Assembly (NCBI GenBank): GCA_023515745.1
Contig: JALECJ010000025.1
Coordinates: 54,787-118,786, forward strand
Length of the DNA stretch: 64,000 nt
Origin: Amoeboaphelidium protococcarum
Taxonomy: Eukaryota; Aphelidiomycota; Aphelidea
Reading direction: 5' to 3'
Under the pieces are notes generated by a model, which saw only the letters and a list, made by a program, of their open reading frames with translations, did not search any database and was not told the origin of the DNA. A program made the position numbers and the translations under genes. Shown piece by piece: positions 24,697 through 36,794 of the stretch; the stretch's first letter is position 1, and every line of letters starts with the position of its first letter.

Positions 24697-24961
24697 TACA
24701 TTATCCCTATTTGATTTCCCCTCGTAATTGTACTTAAATTGATATAAAAAATTTATTTCAAACTGAATACGTTGGCTCTTTACACTACACGCTCCTTTTA
24801 CTCTTAACAACGCCTTGAACAAAAAAAGACTGCCTTGAATTGACGCGTCGATGATCTGAAACGCGTTGAGACTGCGACCGAACTCTACGAGATACGTCAA
24901 GTCTAAAATGAATTTTTTCTACATTATCTCCGCCTGAAACAACTGAAACGAAACATAGGAA

Positions 24962-25724
24962 ATGCCTCAGTAATTTACTTACATACTGGGAGGATAGCTG
25001 GAATATGCTAGAGTAAGATTGTATTTCATTAAATCTATCTTAAATTGACGTTTTATGTAGATAAAGGGGTGTAATAATTTGTATTGCAAGTTTGGATTTG
25101 AATGGGGAACGAACTGGGCTTTGATCTAGGTAAGAGCTGTCTTATTTGAGCTTAGTTATATAAATTAACAATACAATTCATATGAAGCTGGTAGGGAACT
25201 GAGAATTGTATAACGTAATAGGCACAAATGTCAAGTGTTTCTATATTTGGTGGAAAGGAGGCTGTAAATGTTTTCAATTAGCCTATAGATTTGGCCTTCA
25301 CCTCTTAGAACGTGTTTGGATGGCCACAGATTGTCATATCAGTGCACGGTCCAGACATGTTACAGAGGGATGTTGTCAGGGGATATGGAGTCGCGTATCT
25401 GCCTCGATAATCAGGAAGGTAATATAATTATACTTTCTACTGCATGAAAAATTGGCAATTACCATTCACAAGACTTGATAATGACAGTGTAGACACACTA
25501 TTGATATTCCACTATTTCGACCACAGGCTTCATCGTTCCTAAGTTCATTAGCTGGAACCTTAAATGGATAATTGCCAGAATTTAAAGATTTCAGATTTCT
25601 TGCCAAGTCCAGGGACAGAGATTTGGTGCGCACAGTATCCAGTGGGTACGTTAGACTCCAACTTAATATCATAATCAAAGATTTAGATAAATTGGGATAC
25701 AACAATGGATAAAAGCGGACATGA
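24962..25724 (+). CDS. B9D1: B9 domain-containing protein 1, ciliary transition-zone component
   Basis: Four exons: 24962-25012, 25061-25129, 25195-25418, 25493-25724; introns 48, 65 and 74 nt; 191 residues (human 204). B9D1 is part of the MKS/B9 module of the ciliary transition zone. Matches along the length: [19 protein letters not shown] (human QIESAEFPEFDDLYCKY), [42 protein letters not shown], then [11 protein letters not shown], and [18 protein letters not shown] near the end. Splicing is required, since each intron breaks the frame. Its presence implies cilia or flagella. Convergent with NUFIP1, 55 bp apart. Confidence 0.92.
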
Positions 25725-25779
25725 TATGTACCATTATTTTTTACATGTATATATTTATGCAAAGTTTAATAAACTTAAT

Positions 25780-27114
25780 TCATTACTGCAGTTAATCGCT
25801 ACTGATTTCTCCTTCTTCAATATCCTCATCAACGCTATTTGTGCTCGTCAGCGAAGATTCTACATTCCCCTCCAAGATAACATCTTCATTTAATGCTTGA
25901 ACCAGCGATTTCTGAGATGTAAGATAATTAACAACTTTCATGAAAAAGGCCAGTTAAACGTTACTGTACGCGCCAGACTTTACAATTGAACCAGCATTAT
26001 CTGCGCCAGGTGACTCAGAATTAAGCGGAGTATGAGAGTATCTACATCTAGATCCGTACTTACATTTGCCTTATTTGGCGAATACTGTACACGGCTTTTA
26101 ATTTGATGTAGATTTAGTCTTTTACTTTTTTGACTACTTTTACTGACTCTAGTCACCTCCATCTTGTGACAGAACATTAGTTTTCATACTAGATGCAGAC
26201 AGTGGTCCTTCGCGGAAGCGTGACAGATACTCTTATGTTTTATCTAGCTATAATAATTAAGACTGCTGCAACTCTTCAGCTTTCTGCGCCACTCTCTCTG
26301 CAGTTGGATATCTGGCGCGTCTTTCAGCTCTCCATTACTCAATCTCTGCGTCCTGCATTATCTTCACCTGAATACCTCCACTATCATCTTCATCGCCGCA
26401 TTAAACTCCGGTTGCATTAATCTCATTTCTCTAATCACAATTATCACCAATCTTTCGCTTCTTCTAAGATTGTACTGTATTATCTTTGTGCCTACCAGTA
26501 CCAATACCAGCACCAGTATCATGAACATCACGTTTATGCTAAATCACGACACGCTTAGACGCCTCAAATTGACAGCCGTCATGGTCACATTTAACATGTG
26601 TCTTGATATGGTTTTGATACGATGCTTCATTATCAAAATTCAGATTGCATGTGGAACATTTACTCGGTATTTACAATTTAGTGTACTTTTTGTGACTTTT
26701 ATATGACCCATTGTTGCTGTTGTTGTTGTTGTTGTTGTTGTGCGAGACTGTCATACTAGGCATTGCACAATTTTACATTTACATCAGCTACTGATTACTA
26801 TACGCTTAATACGGATATGGAGTAAATGATACAGAATTCGCCGCTTACTATTAAATCTGCTGTGATGGCGGCTGAGGAGGACTGTAATAGCTAGCTTGAG
26901 TCATTTGATTATACTAACCAGAAGGCACAGCGTAAGGAATATTGTTGGCCAACATCATTGCACCAGGTAATAGAATCTATTACGCGTTTTACTACTATAA
27001 CTATGGATACTACATCTACTAGTAGTATAATAACTATGGATGTGCACTTTGATATTACAAGATCTGCTACTAAACCTGCGGTATATCATCTGCCAATTAC
27101 TCCTTTTCAGCCAT
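25780..27114 (-). CDS. NUFIP1: NUFIP1-like box C/D snoRNP assembly factor
   Basis: Single exon, 444 residues. NUFIP1/Rsa1 helps assemble box C/D snoRNPs with SNU13. The N-terminal 150 residues are Gln/Tyr/Pro-rich, almost all Gln being TAA or TAG, and end in a poly-Asn run encoded by AAC repeats. Then comes a C2H2 zinc finger (CSTCNLNFDNEASYQNHIKTH), a second C/H cluster (CDHDGCQFE... VIQHKRDVH), and the NUFIP core EIEQWRAERRARYPTAERV. A C-terminal CCCH finger follows (PCTVFAKQGKCKYGSRCRYSH), as in fungal and plant members. Starts divergently from the Prp40-like gene. Confidence 0.88.
26711..26741. repeat. GTT/AAC trinucleotide microsatellite
   Basis: A run of GTT triplets (plus strand), read on the minus strand as AAC codons for a poly-Asn stretch in the NUFIP1-like protein. 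Length is likely to vary between strains. Confidence 0.9.
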
Positions 27115-28498
<1,384 letters not shown>

Positions 28499-28775
28499 GC
28501 TCTCTTTAATAGTACTGTGCATAAAAAATATATTTTCCATAACTACTTATCTTGACACGATTTTGATTGTACTTACATAATATGTCCTTCAATCCACATT
28601 AATTCGTTAATTCATATAGTTATCAGTCCCAATCAATTAGTACAACTGAAACTAAAAAGAGAGAAATGCAACCAAGCATTACTACAATCTAATTTACTTT
28701 TATTACCAATATTTTTATCACATGAACTAGATCACTAGTATGAGTCCTTCATATAAATCCTGTAAAGAGACAGAC

Positions 28776-31367
28776 TCAGCTGATTTGGAAAATGTCCTAC
28801 AAAACGGAAGCTCCCTTGCGATAAGTATCCAGTAGCTGCATACATTACTTTCTCTCCTCAACTATCCGCTCATCTTCCATAAGCAACTGATTAAACAGAT
28901 CCTCCTTGTACAAAGAGGTGACCAAATGACTCTGCATATTCTCCCTCCCGAAATTCACCATCATATGCATAACAGCTTTCGGTACCAAGTCGGCAATACT
29001 CTTGCGAACAATATTAAAGTAAGAGTGTATCAAAGCCTTGATCAACTCCACCTCCAGGTCCTCCTTCTCTGGCTACAACACCGACTATATACCATCATCA
29101 CTTCTCCTTTCATAAGCCTCATCAGCGGATAACAATTATCTACTTGGGCTGTTAGATCTAGACTGACGACCAATAGCCACCATATCTGATCTCATAGGCG
29201 CAGTATTGTGACGTGCGCCATCAGGGCCAACATCCACAGCAGAGTGTTGACCAAAGAAATACGTCAGGAAGCCTCCATCTTTAGATTGAGAATGCGATCC
29301 ACCGTATTACTACTACTGCTATTGATTAGAATGTCCATATGGAACTGGTGATACAGATCTACCAACAGCAGAATGATAATCAACTGGATTGGTTCTCTAC
29401 TTACCTCTAGAGTGAGACCTGGCACTAGATTCTGCATGATCACCAACACCTTAAGCGAATGCGATACCACTGCTCAACTGCATTTATTTTCTATTACGAT
29501 CCTACTCCAATTTTCTCATTTAATGTTTTCTCTCAATCTGTGCAATCGCAGCACTTCCACCAATAAAATCAGGATGATTGGTATTAATATACGACAATTG
29601 GATATCCACCAGTGATGCAATATACTACTACGTTGGATTCATTCGATCTTTAAGCAGTTAAACAGACGCTTCCACCACTCTCTGATGCAACAAGGGAAAT
29701 CTAGCCAACTCTTTATTTTCACAAGAGGAAATGATCTTTAACAGTTCATCAAATACCAATTCAACACATTTCAAAGCAGGCACCTCCAGCTTTCGAATTT
29801 GAGGCTTAATCAACAGATCGAATGCCTGCTCTGGTACAAACAGTGATGCTCTAGGACCAGATGCATTACGTATTGCTGTGCGAATATCTTGAACGCTCAG
29901 ACCAGCACATGGATCTATCGATGCCAACGTCTAACCAAATATTGAGTTGAATATATAAAAAAGTCTAGCACCGCCACTAAGTTCTTAAGTGAACAAGTCA
30001 GAATAGGTACCATCAATGGCAGATACAAAGTTGACAGAAAATTTAGTCAATAGACGTAGCAGGGTCGTGCCCTGATGAGCTTTACCATGATATAGTGGAT
30101 CACCATAGGAATATAATTCCTATTCAGTCTACATGACAAGCAAATTCAACTTGGCCTTCAACTTTGGCAACTTCTCCTTGATATGCTAAATCAGAATCAT
30201 ATTCAACGTGCGCACCAGATGAGCTGTACCACACTTGGATTGCATGCTAGAATAGGCTGAATGACTCTTAAAGAAATCCTTCTCAGTTTGCAAAGCCTTA
30301 CTGATCGGCAGATTCTTATTAATATCATCTTGAGATCTATTCACCACGGCACAGAATCCCAATTTTAGAGGATAAGCTTTTCCAATTAGGATATCAAACG
30401 CATTAGTTCCCTTGTCCATCAAGTCTAACTTTGTGAGAACGCCAATAGTCCTCTTACCATCAGGATCAACTTCACGAGCCAATTTCAAAGCATCAGAATT
30501 GGCAATATCCTAATTGGCAGGAGATACTGCGAGTATAACAGCATTAGGCTTGGCGATGTACTCCAATATCAAGCGTCTAATTCTCAATTCAATGTCAGCC
30601 GGTTGATCACCAATGGGCACTTTCATAATACCAGGAAGATCCACTAGTGTTAAATTTAGCACCTTATTACTAAAGATCTTGAGATTGATCGGCTGACGCG
30701 CAATGCCCTTGTTATTACCAGCTACTCTCACAGTCTCCTGCTCAATTTCTTATCTAACTACCGAGAAGTCGGTAAACTTTTAGCCTGGCAGGTGTAGAAA
30801 CTCTGCCCACTGCTCATTCTGACTCTCAGGCAACTGTACCAGCTACAGAATCAAAGGTCTACGAGTAACAATATCTTTACCGCGGGGAAGAAAATCTTTT
30901 TAGATGATATTCTCCAGCACTGAGCTCTTACCACTAGACTATGATCCAACAACCACAATCTAAGGCAAATCAATATGTTCATGCCCAATGGTGGAAAATA
31001 CATCCTGAAGCTTATTCATCAACGGAATCAAATCATTCAGAGAAGATGGAGCAGTCGCCTGATGGAATGATGCAGAGGAAACAATAGCTTGGGGATATTA
31101 CTTTTTGGTCTTTTATTACTATGAAGACTATTTCACAGGCTGAGCACTACCACCCTAAGCGACGGCGACAGATACGGAATCCGAGTTGATCAAACTACTA
31201 GTGTCACTGCTTGAATCTGAATATATATTTACAGCGCCACCAACACCAACAGATGTATCATTACCACTGCCAGCGGAATTGTTGCCATTATAGCTCATCA
31301 GATTCGAAAATGAAGAGATGAATGACCGTCTTCTATATTCCTATGGATTCGTATCACTATTGGTCAT
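28776..31367 (-). CDS. DNM1L: Dynamin-related GTPase (Drp1/Vps1 class)
   Basis: Membrane-scission GTPase. One exon, 863 residues. An approximately 110-residue Ser/Gln-rich N-terminal extension precedes the G domain: P-loop [16 protein letters not shown] (Gly at about residue 141), switch I with [15 protein letters not shown]3 [10 protein letters not shown]4 TKLDLMDKG. The middle domain and GTPase effector domain ([19 protein letters not shown], then [21 protein letters not shown]) are intact. No PH or proline-rich domain, so it belongs to the Drp1/Vps1 class acting on mitochondria, peroxisomes or endosomes. The insert B region is Ser/Gln-rich. An untranslated intron may lie just upstream of the ATG. 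Confidence 0.94.
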
Positions 31368-31963
31368 AATATTCCTACAAAATATATATATATATTTGAG
31401 TTTTATATAATAAAGAGTGACTTACTGAAATTAATCTTGAAATGCAAGAGATCAAGCAGTCAATAACAAAGCGGTAAAGAGAGAGGAGAACTGAATTGAA
31501 TCGCTCCGAGTAAAAATTCAATTACTTTTCTCGCGATCGTCGAGCAGAAGAAGGAAAGGAAGTCTCGTTTCGCGGGGTGAATTTACAATTTGATGTACAA
31601 GGGCTTTTAATGGTCCCATCAGTAAGTCCCGCTGCACATGCAGTAGAATAAGGTATTTCTATCATTGTTAACAATACGTACTTTAATCTCTCAGATATTA
31701 TGCTCTTTACGCGCAATAATATTTTAGATGAGGATATCCTCTAGTGTGAAACTATTACAAGAGTTGTTGAATCACCAGCATTCAATTTACGCGTTTTTGT
31801 GTGTGAACTGTTATTTCGCGGTTTCATCATCAGTCACCTCACCTCCGAATATTCTATACTATCATTTCTGCATATTTTCAACCAGAAATATCAAATTATT
31901 TTAGATTTTAAATCAATTTATATTGAATTGAATCTTCAAGCTTAATAATCAATTAAAGAAATT
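31368..31963. promoter_or_regulatory. Divergent intergenic region between dynamin and MsrB
   Basis: About 600 bp with both start regions; contains a short AT dinucleotide run at about 31381-31394 near the dynamin start. On the minus strand a TTTTGTAG sequence just before the dynamin ATG could be the acceptor of a 5'-UTR intron. No coding content supported. Confidence 0.4.
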
Positions 31964-31975
31964 ATGACGTAATAA

Positions 31976-32443
31976 ATGATGCGCATAATGAAGAGAGCCG
32001 TCTCTTCTTCTCTGAACAAAGACGTAGTCGTGGCGAAACATATGACGAAAGTAAACAAGAGTGAAGCAGAGTGGAGAACGATATTGAGTCCAGAGTAGTT
32101 TAGAGTGCTGAGACAGAAGGGCACTGAAAGACCTGGCACTGGCAAGTATGATCATCACTTTGCCAAGGGTGTTTATAACTGTGCCGCGTGTGATGCTCCA
32201 TTGTTCACGTCTGAAACTAAATTTGATAGCGGATGCGGATGGCCTGCCTTCTTTGACACTATCCCTGGCGCTGTTGATAGGCATGAAGATAGGAGCTTTG
32301 GAGCGGTGCGCACAGAGATTGTATGCGCCAATTGTGGATCTCACCTGGGACATGTGTTTCAAGGAGAAGGCTACAAGAATCCCACAGATGAAAGGCACTG
32401 TGTGAATAGCGTAAGTCTAAAGTTTACTGAAGCCAAGAAATGA
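31976..32443 (+). CDS. MSRB: Peptide-methionine (R)-S-oxide reductase MsrB
   Basis: Reduces methionine-R-sulfoxide in proteins. Single exon, 155 residues. The MsrB domain starts at [25 protein letters not shown]. Two zinc-binding CxxC pairs (YNCAACDAPLF and IVCANCGSHLGHVF), SGCGWPAFFD and the catalytic Cys in RHCVNSVSL are all present. The N-terminus MMRIMKRAVSSSLNK is basic and could be a mitochondrial presequence. An in-frame ATG 12 nt upstream (31964) would add MTQQ; I prefer 31976 because the two Gln codons would otherwise interrupt the presequence. Confidence 0.95.
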
Positions 32444-32505
32444 AGATTGATTGAACTACAGTTTGCTGAATATTATAACTAAGTAGTTGCAGCTTATATT
32501 TACTT

Positions 32506-33934
32506 TCATTTCTTGACAATATACTCTTTGAGTTTCTGTAAATTCTCCTTGGCCTGCTTTAGAGTATCTAAATCTTTACAAAAGGCAAATCTGGCGTAGT
32601 TTGAGGCCAGGTGCTGATTCTGCTGACTATAAAATTCGGCAGGGGGGATAGCCGCGACTTTAAGATGAGTGGTCAGCCATCTGCAAACTTGCCAATCCCG
32701 ACTCCTTTGAGGTACTACTCCATCCAAACAGAATATCTTTTCAATCTCTTCCGATTCCTTTAATTAATCCTATGGGATCTGCAAGCCACTTATATCTACA
32801 AGAGTGAAATAACTTCCATCTGGTACAACTGCAGGTAATCCTAATTCATCAAATATCTTCAGTATGTATTCGCGTCGTTCCAAATACTCTTGACATTACT
32901 TTTCAAAGTATCCATTGGTTTAACTCTATTTCAGAGCTTCTGCGACGGCAACTTGGAGAGGAGCATTAGTACAAAAGACAATTCGAGAGTGGGCAATCAG
33001 TGCTGGATTAATCAAATGCTGAGGTCCCAAGAGCCAACCAACGCGCCACCCAGTGACACAGAATGACTTTCCCGCACTTCCAACAGTTATGGTCCTGTCC
33101 CACATGCCAGGCAGAGTGGCGATACGAACATGTTCAGCGCCTGGATATATCAAGCGTTCGTACACTTCATCACTGATAACTATAAGATTGTGCTTGATCG
33201 CAAGTTCTGCAATCTATTCCAACTCTGCGCGGCTAAATACTTTACCAACCGGATTATGAGGAGTGTTGACGACAATCATTTTAGTTTGAGCTGAAATCTA
33301 CGACTCTAGATATTCCCTATCAAAAGTCCAGTCCGCAGCAGATGTATTACCATTTTTAGAGTGCACATTTGCACCAGATTTAGGAAGTAGAGGACAAAAC
33401 TTCATCTTGGCACCGCACATTTAAATGTTGGGTGCGTACTAATCAAAGAATGGTTCAAAGCACAACACCTCATCACCATCATTGAGGAAGGCAAGAAAAG
33501 CAGCGTACATACCTTCATTAGCTCCAGCTGTGACAATTATATCAGTCTCACTATTCAATTAACGATTCAGTAAAGGCCCATACTCCTCAGCTAATACCTA
33601 CATTATGAGAGAACATTTTATCGATATATAGCGTTATAAAAAGTACTACTAACCTTTCGCAATTGAGGCATTCCTTTGGGAGGAGAATACTAATTAAAAT
33701 TGGAATCGACGGCCATCTTGGCGGCATCTTTAACGAATGGTGAAGCTTCAAAGTTGGGAAATCCTTGTCCCAGATTGACAGCCTTACAGTACAATGCCAT
33801 TGGGGAGAAGATGGACCTACATGCTTGATATCGCATAATAAAGTTATCATGATTTAGAATTGACACATGAAGCAAAATTACCATACATCCTGTCCAAAGT
33901 GAGCAATGCGCCGTGATTTAGCAAAGTGAGACAT
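32506..33934 (-). CDS. KYAT: Kynurenine-oxoglutarate transaminase / cysteine-S-conjugate beta-lyase-like
   Basis: PLP-dependent class I aminotransferase. Three exons: 33882-33934, 33654-33816, 32506-33597; introns 65 and 56 nt, both ending ATGTAG; 435 residues. The N-terminal VWSIFSPMALYCKAVNLGQGFPNFEA matches KYAT1/KYAT3 closely. Others: VTAGANEGMYAAFLAFLNDGDEV, NTPHNPVGKVF, ISDEVYERLIYPG, and the PLP Lys in TVGSAGKSFCVTGWRVGW (about residue 249). The C-terminus NYARFAFCKDLDTL matches R-F-x-F-C-K of the group. Likely converts kynurenine to kynurenate or acts on glutamine/cysteine conjugates; exact substrate not resolvable here. Confidence 0.92.
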
Positions 33935-34342
33935 TTCAGTCATTTAATGAGATTACCAAGAGGCTATACGGGGATAGTGGAAGGAGAACGAAGAGTAGAA
34001 CGCGATAAGGAAGAAACAGAAATGAATGGAAATCACGCATCAGCTTTTACTGCGGCAATTTCAGTCGTTCGCTCCATCGAGTCTTTGTGGTGTGTTGGTA
34101 TTTCGAAGTCATTATGCATTAAGGAATTAACAACTTAGGAATACCGTGTGGACTGTGTGTAGTAGAAACCAGTTACTTGCTCCAGGGGTAATTGTGATTG
34201 TTGATGAAAGTTATTTCAAGCAATTTCCGTCAATGATTGTGGCATGTGACACACACTCTACTCTCTTGGGATTACTAGTACAAATTACACTTTATAGTAC
34301 ATTATAAAAATGCTAGTTTAGACATGGTATAATATTTCTAAA
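33935..34342. other. Intergenic, nothing recognised
   Basis: Start region of the aminotransferase gene followed by AT-rich sequence. No conserved ORF, RNA gene or repeat was recognised. Confidence 0.5.
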
Positions 34343-36334
34343 CTATACTTGCAAAGAACCCCTGGTGGCGATATTGAACATAGAGGCATATCGACAGATG
34401 AACATTAAATTTGATACTCTTGAAAGATGTACTATAGTCTTAAAGAACATCGTATTAGTTGCTTTGCAATGATAACAACTCTGCATCACGTTGTTGATTT
34501 GTTTCCTGGCAAGAGAATTAGTGCCAGAAGAAGTATCTACACCGATCTGGACAAGAAGGTTATTTATGATTTCTATAGACAGTTTTCTAATCATAAGAAG
34601 CGCTCTGGAGTATCTGTCCGTGTGCAGTTGTTTGTCCCTAATTAGCGTCAATTTTGTATGCAAAATATGGATGCAGTCGTTGACCTTGAGTCGGGAAGAT
34701 CGTTTTAAGACGTGGTGGAATCCTCTGCGAAGGAGTTCATGACTGCATGTGCAATGCACGTGTCTTCCAATGCTCTGAAAGCCCTGAAGCGCGTTATATA
34801 TCATAAAGTATTCTTTTTAAGTCCAAGTCTGAAGTCACGTTTCAAAGTAAAGGATTTAGTCTCGTATCTGATACAATGTATCTGTCTCTTGGTTTAGATG
34901 AGCTGCAAAGGGAGATAAAAAAGAAACTGGCTATTATTGTGTAGGATAAAAAGACTCCATTAATTGATTATTTTGAGTACATTTGCCATTGCTACAGAAT
35001 TTTGGGTAAAGGTGTATTGCCATGTTGTTTGCGAAGGCACTGTGAAGCTTTAAAGCTGTCTGAAAAGGCATAAATAATGATGTTTGGATGCCAAATTATC
35101 TTATAGGTTCCTACTTTGAGATAGTGAAACTCATCAAGGAAGCGCTCTACAGTAAAGATGATATTTCGTTCGATTTCAAAATCCATTGCATCGACAGTCA
35201 AGCTTCGACTCGTTTTGGTTCGACTCCCTGCCGTTTTTCTACTAGTATATACACTATCTAAATCAAAAAGGTGTGAAAGATCATTCTCTTTACTGCCCGT
35301 CTGTAGTACTGTAGTAATTAGATAAAGATGATGTCGGTGACGAATAGGAGTTCAGATAAAACGACATCACCTGGAATGATGATGGCAACTCTATTTAAAA
35401 ATATTTCTGGATACAAGAACGCGCAACTTTGCGGCTTTATGACTGAGAGGTTTCAAGTATAATTTGTCTACTAATGTAGTTTAGACTATGCCCCAGTTGC
35501 TATTGAAGAAGCTCGCTGCATTGCTACCGCTCCTGTCTCTATGCTTGCATATTTTGTCAGGAAATTGCTGTAGATGATTTTATATTTGAATAATACGTGG
35601 CTATGGAAGATGAGTTTTCTTAACAGGTTGGGGCTGTGTAAACGCAGATGACCAAGCAGAGTTTGTTTAGTGTTGACAGTAAGATATTACAAGAACTGGA
35701 TGAAAGTGGCGTTAGACATTGCTCAGCGATGACACTTAAATTGACCTCGGATTCAAAGCTATTGAGGGATGAGCCGGTTGAAGTAAAGCGCCGTATGGTT
35801 AGAAGTACGAGAAGCCTGTGGGTGGATGATCATGACTGGATGTCAGTGAGAGCCATGTTTGATTCAATGTTGGACTTCTGCAAGAATGCTAGTATCAAGA
35901 CTGTGATTACGTTAGTGGTCAGTAACGCGGTTCTCTTTACTTTATCATAGATCTGGGAACACGGAAGTAAAAACAAAGGTTTTATATCAGTGAAGCTGCT
36001 AATAAGATAGTCAGAAATGTGGCGTGTCCAGCAATAAAGGAAAAGAAATAAGAAATAGTATAGCAGTCAAGTTGTTCAATTGGACAATGATGTTGTCTTT
36101 GATGGCGGTGCAGCCCAGGTTGATGGAGTTGGCTAAACTGAACATCAGTTGGATGTTGCTGTAAGTGATGCCTAAAATTGTGATGGAAATGATGATGATT
36201 ATGATCAGCATAAAGGAAATGATAAAAAGAAGAAAGTAAGATTCAATAGTAGATTGATATAATTTAAGAGAAAGAACCTGGAAGCACAAGCTGAGGGCGA
36301 CTCAAGCAAACGTATCAAGAATAATTTGATATGA
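34343..36334 (+). other. Unrecognised coding region, multi-frame (spliced or decaying gene)
   Basis: Protein-like translations appear one after another in changing plus-strand frames: MITTLHHVVDLFPGKRIS... up to FKVKDLV (about 34430-34860); YLSLGLDELQREIKKKLAII and PLIDYFEYICHCYRILGKG (about 34870-35060); GSYFEIVKLIKEALYSKDD (about 35106-35270); and finally a clean ATG-to-TGA frame at 35603-36334 (243 residues) whose second half is acidic then basic with KKKKVRFNSR and SKRIKNN, like a nuclear localisation signal. A GTGTAG acceptor at 34946 suits one splice, but I could not build a consistent model with the usual short introns. No family recognised. It could be a multi-exon nuclear protein or a degraded transposon or pseudogene. 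Confidence 0.45.
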
Positions 36335-36794
36335 TGGGCACTCATATAAGAGCTGCCCTGGTCTGGTGAAGCGACAGTAGAAGGACTAGTCGTTGCTGGG
36401 CTAACGGTAACTTCAAGAGTAGCTTATGATTCTCTTCCCTGAAGGGTAACCAACCAAGATCTTTGTAGAAGTTGGACTAGTTAGAACTACGGTCATGTGA
36501 TCAGCTACTTTAATTATAATTTATTTCTTCTACTCTGCGTTCTTGAGTGTTATTGTTTCAGGAATAGCCTGTTTCACACTGTGCATTAGAGACAGATCGT
36601 GGATGAACGTCACTTTACTCGTCCGTCTGTAACGCGTTTCATTCTGTTTCAGCCTCTTGGTCTTTCTCCTCTCTTCATCTTTACCATTCATTCATTACCT
36701 TGCTTTAGTGGTGGGTGTTAAACTAATTGGCATTTTCATATAATTGGAGTCTCACATTCTGTTATTGTAATTTAACGGACGTATTAATAAGTGC
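36335..36794. promoter_or_regulatory. Upstream region of the kinesin gene
   Basis: 460 bp with no gene seen; it should carry the promoter and 5' UTR of the large kinesin. Confidence 0.4.

Noticed and set aside
35130-35240. tRNA gene suggested by a B-box-like GGTTCGACTCC (35217-35227) followed by TTTTT
   Set aside because: The T stem has only two or three pairs, no acceptor stem or A box can be folded upstream, and the bases fit a protein-like reading of that region.
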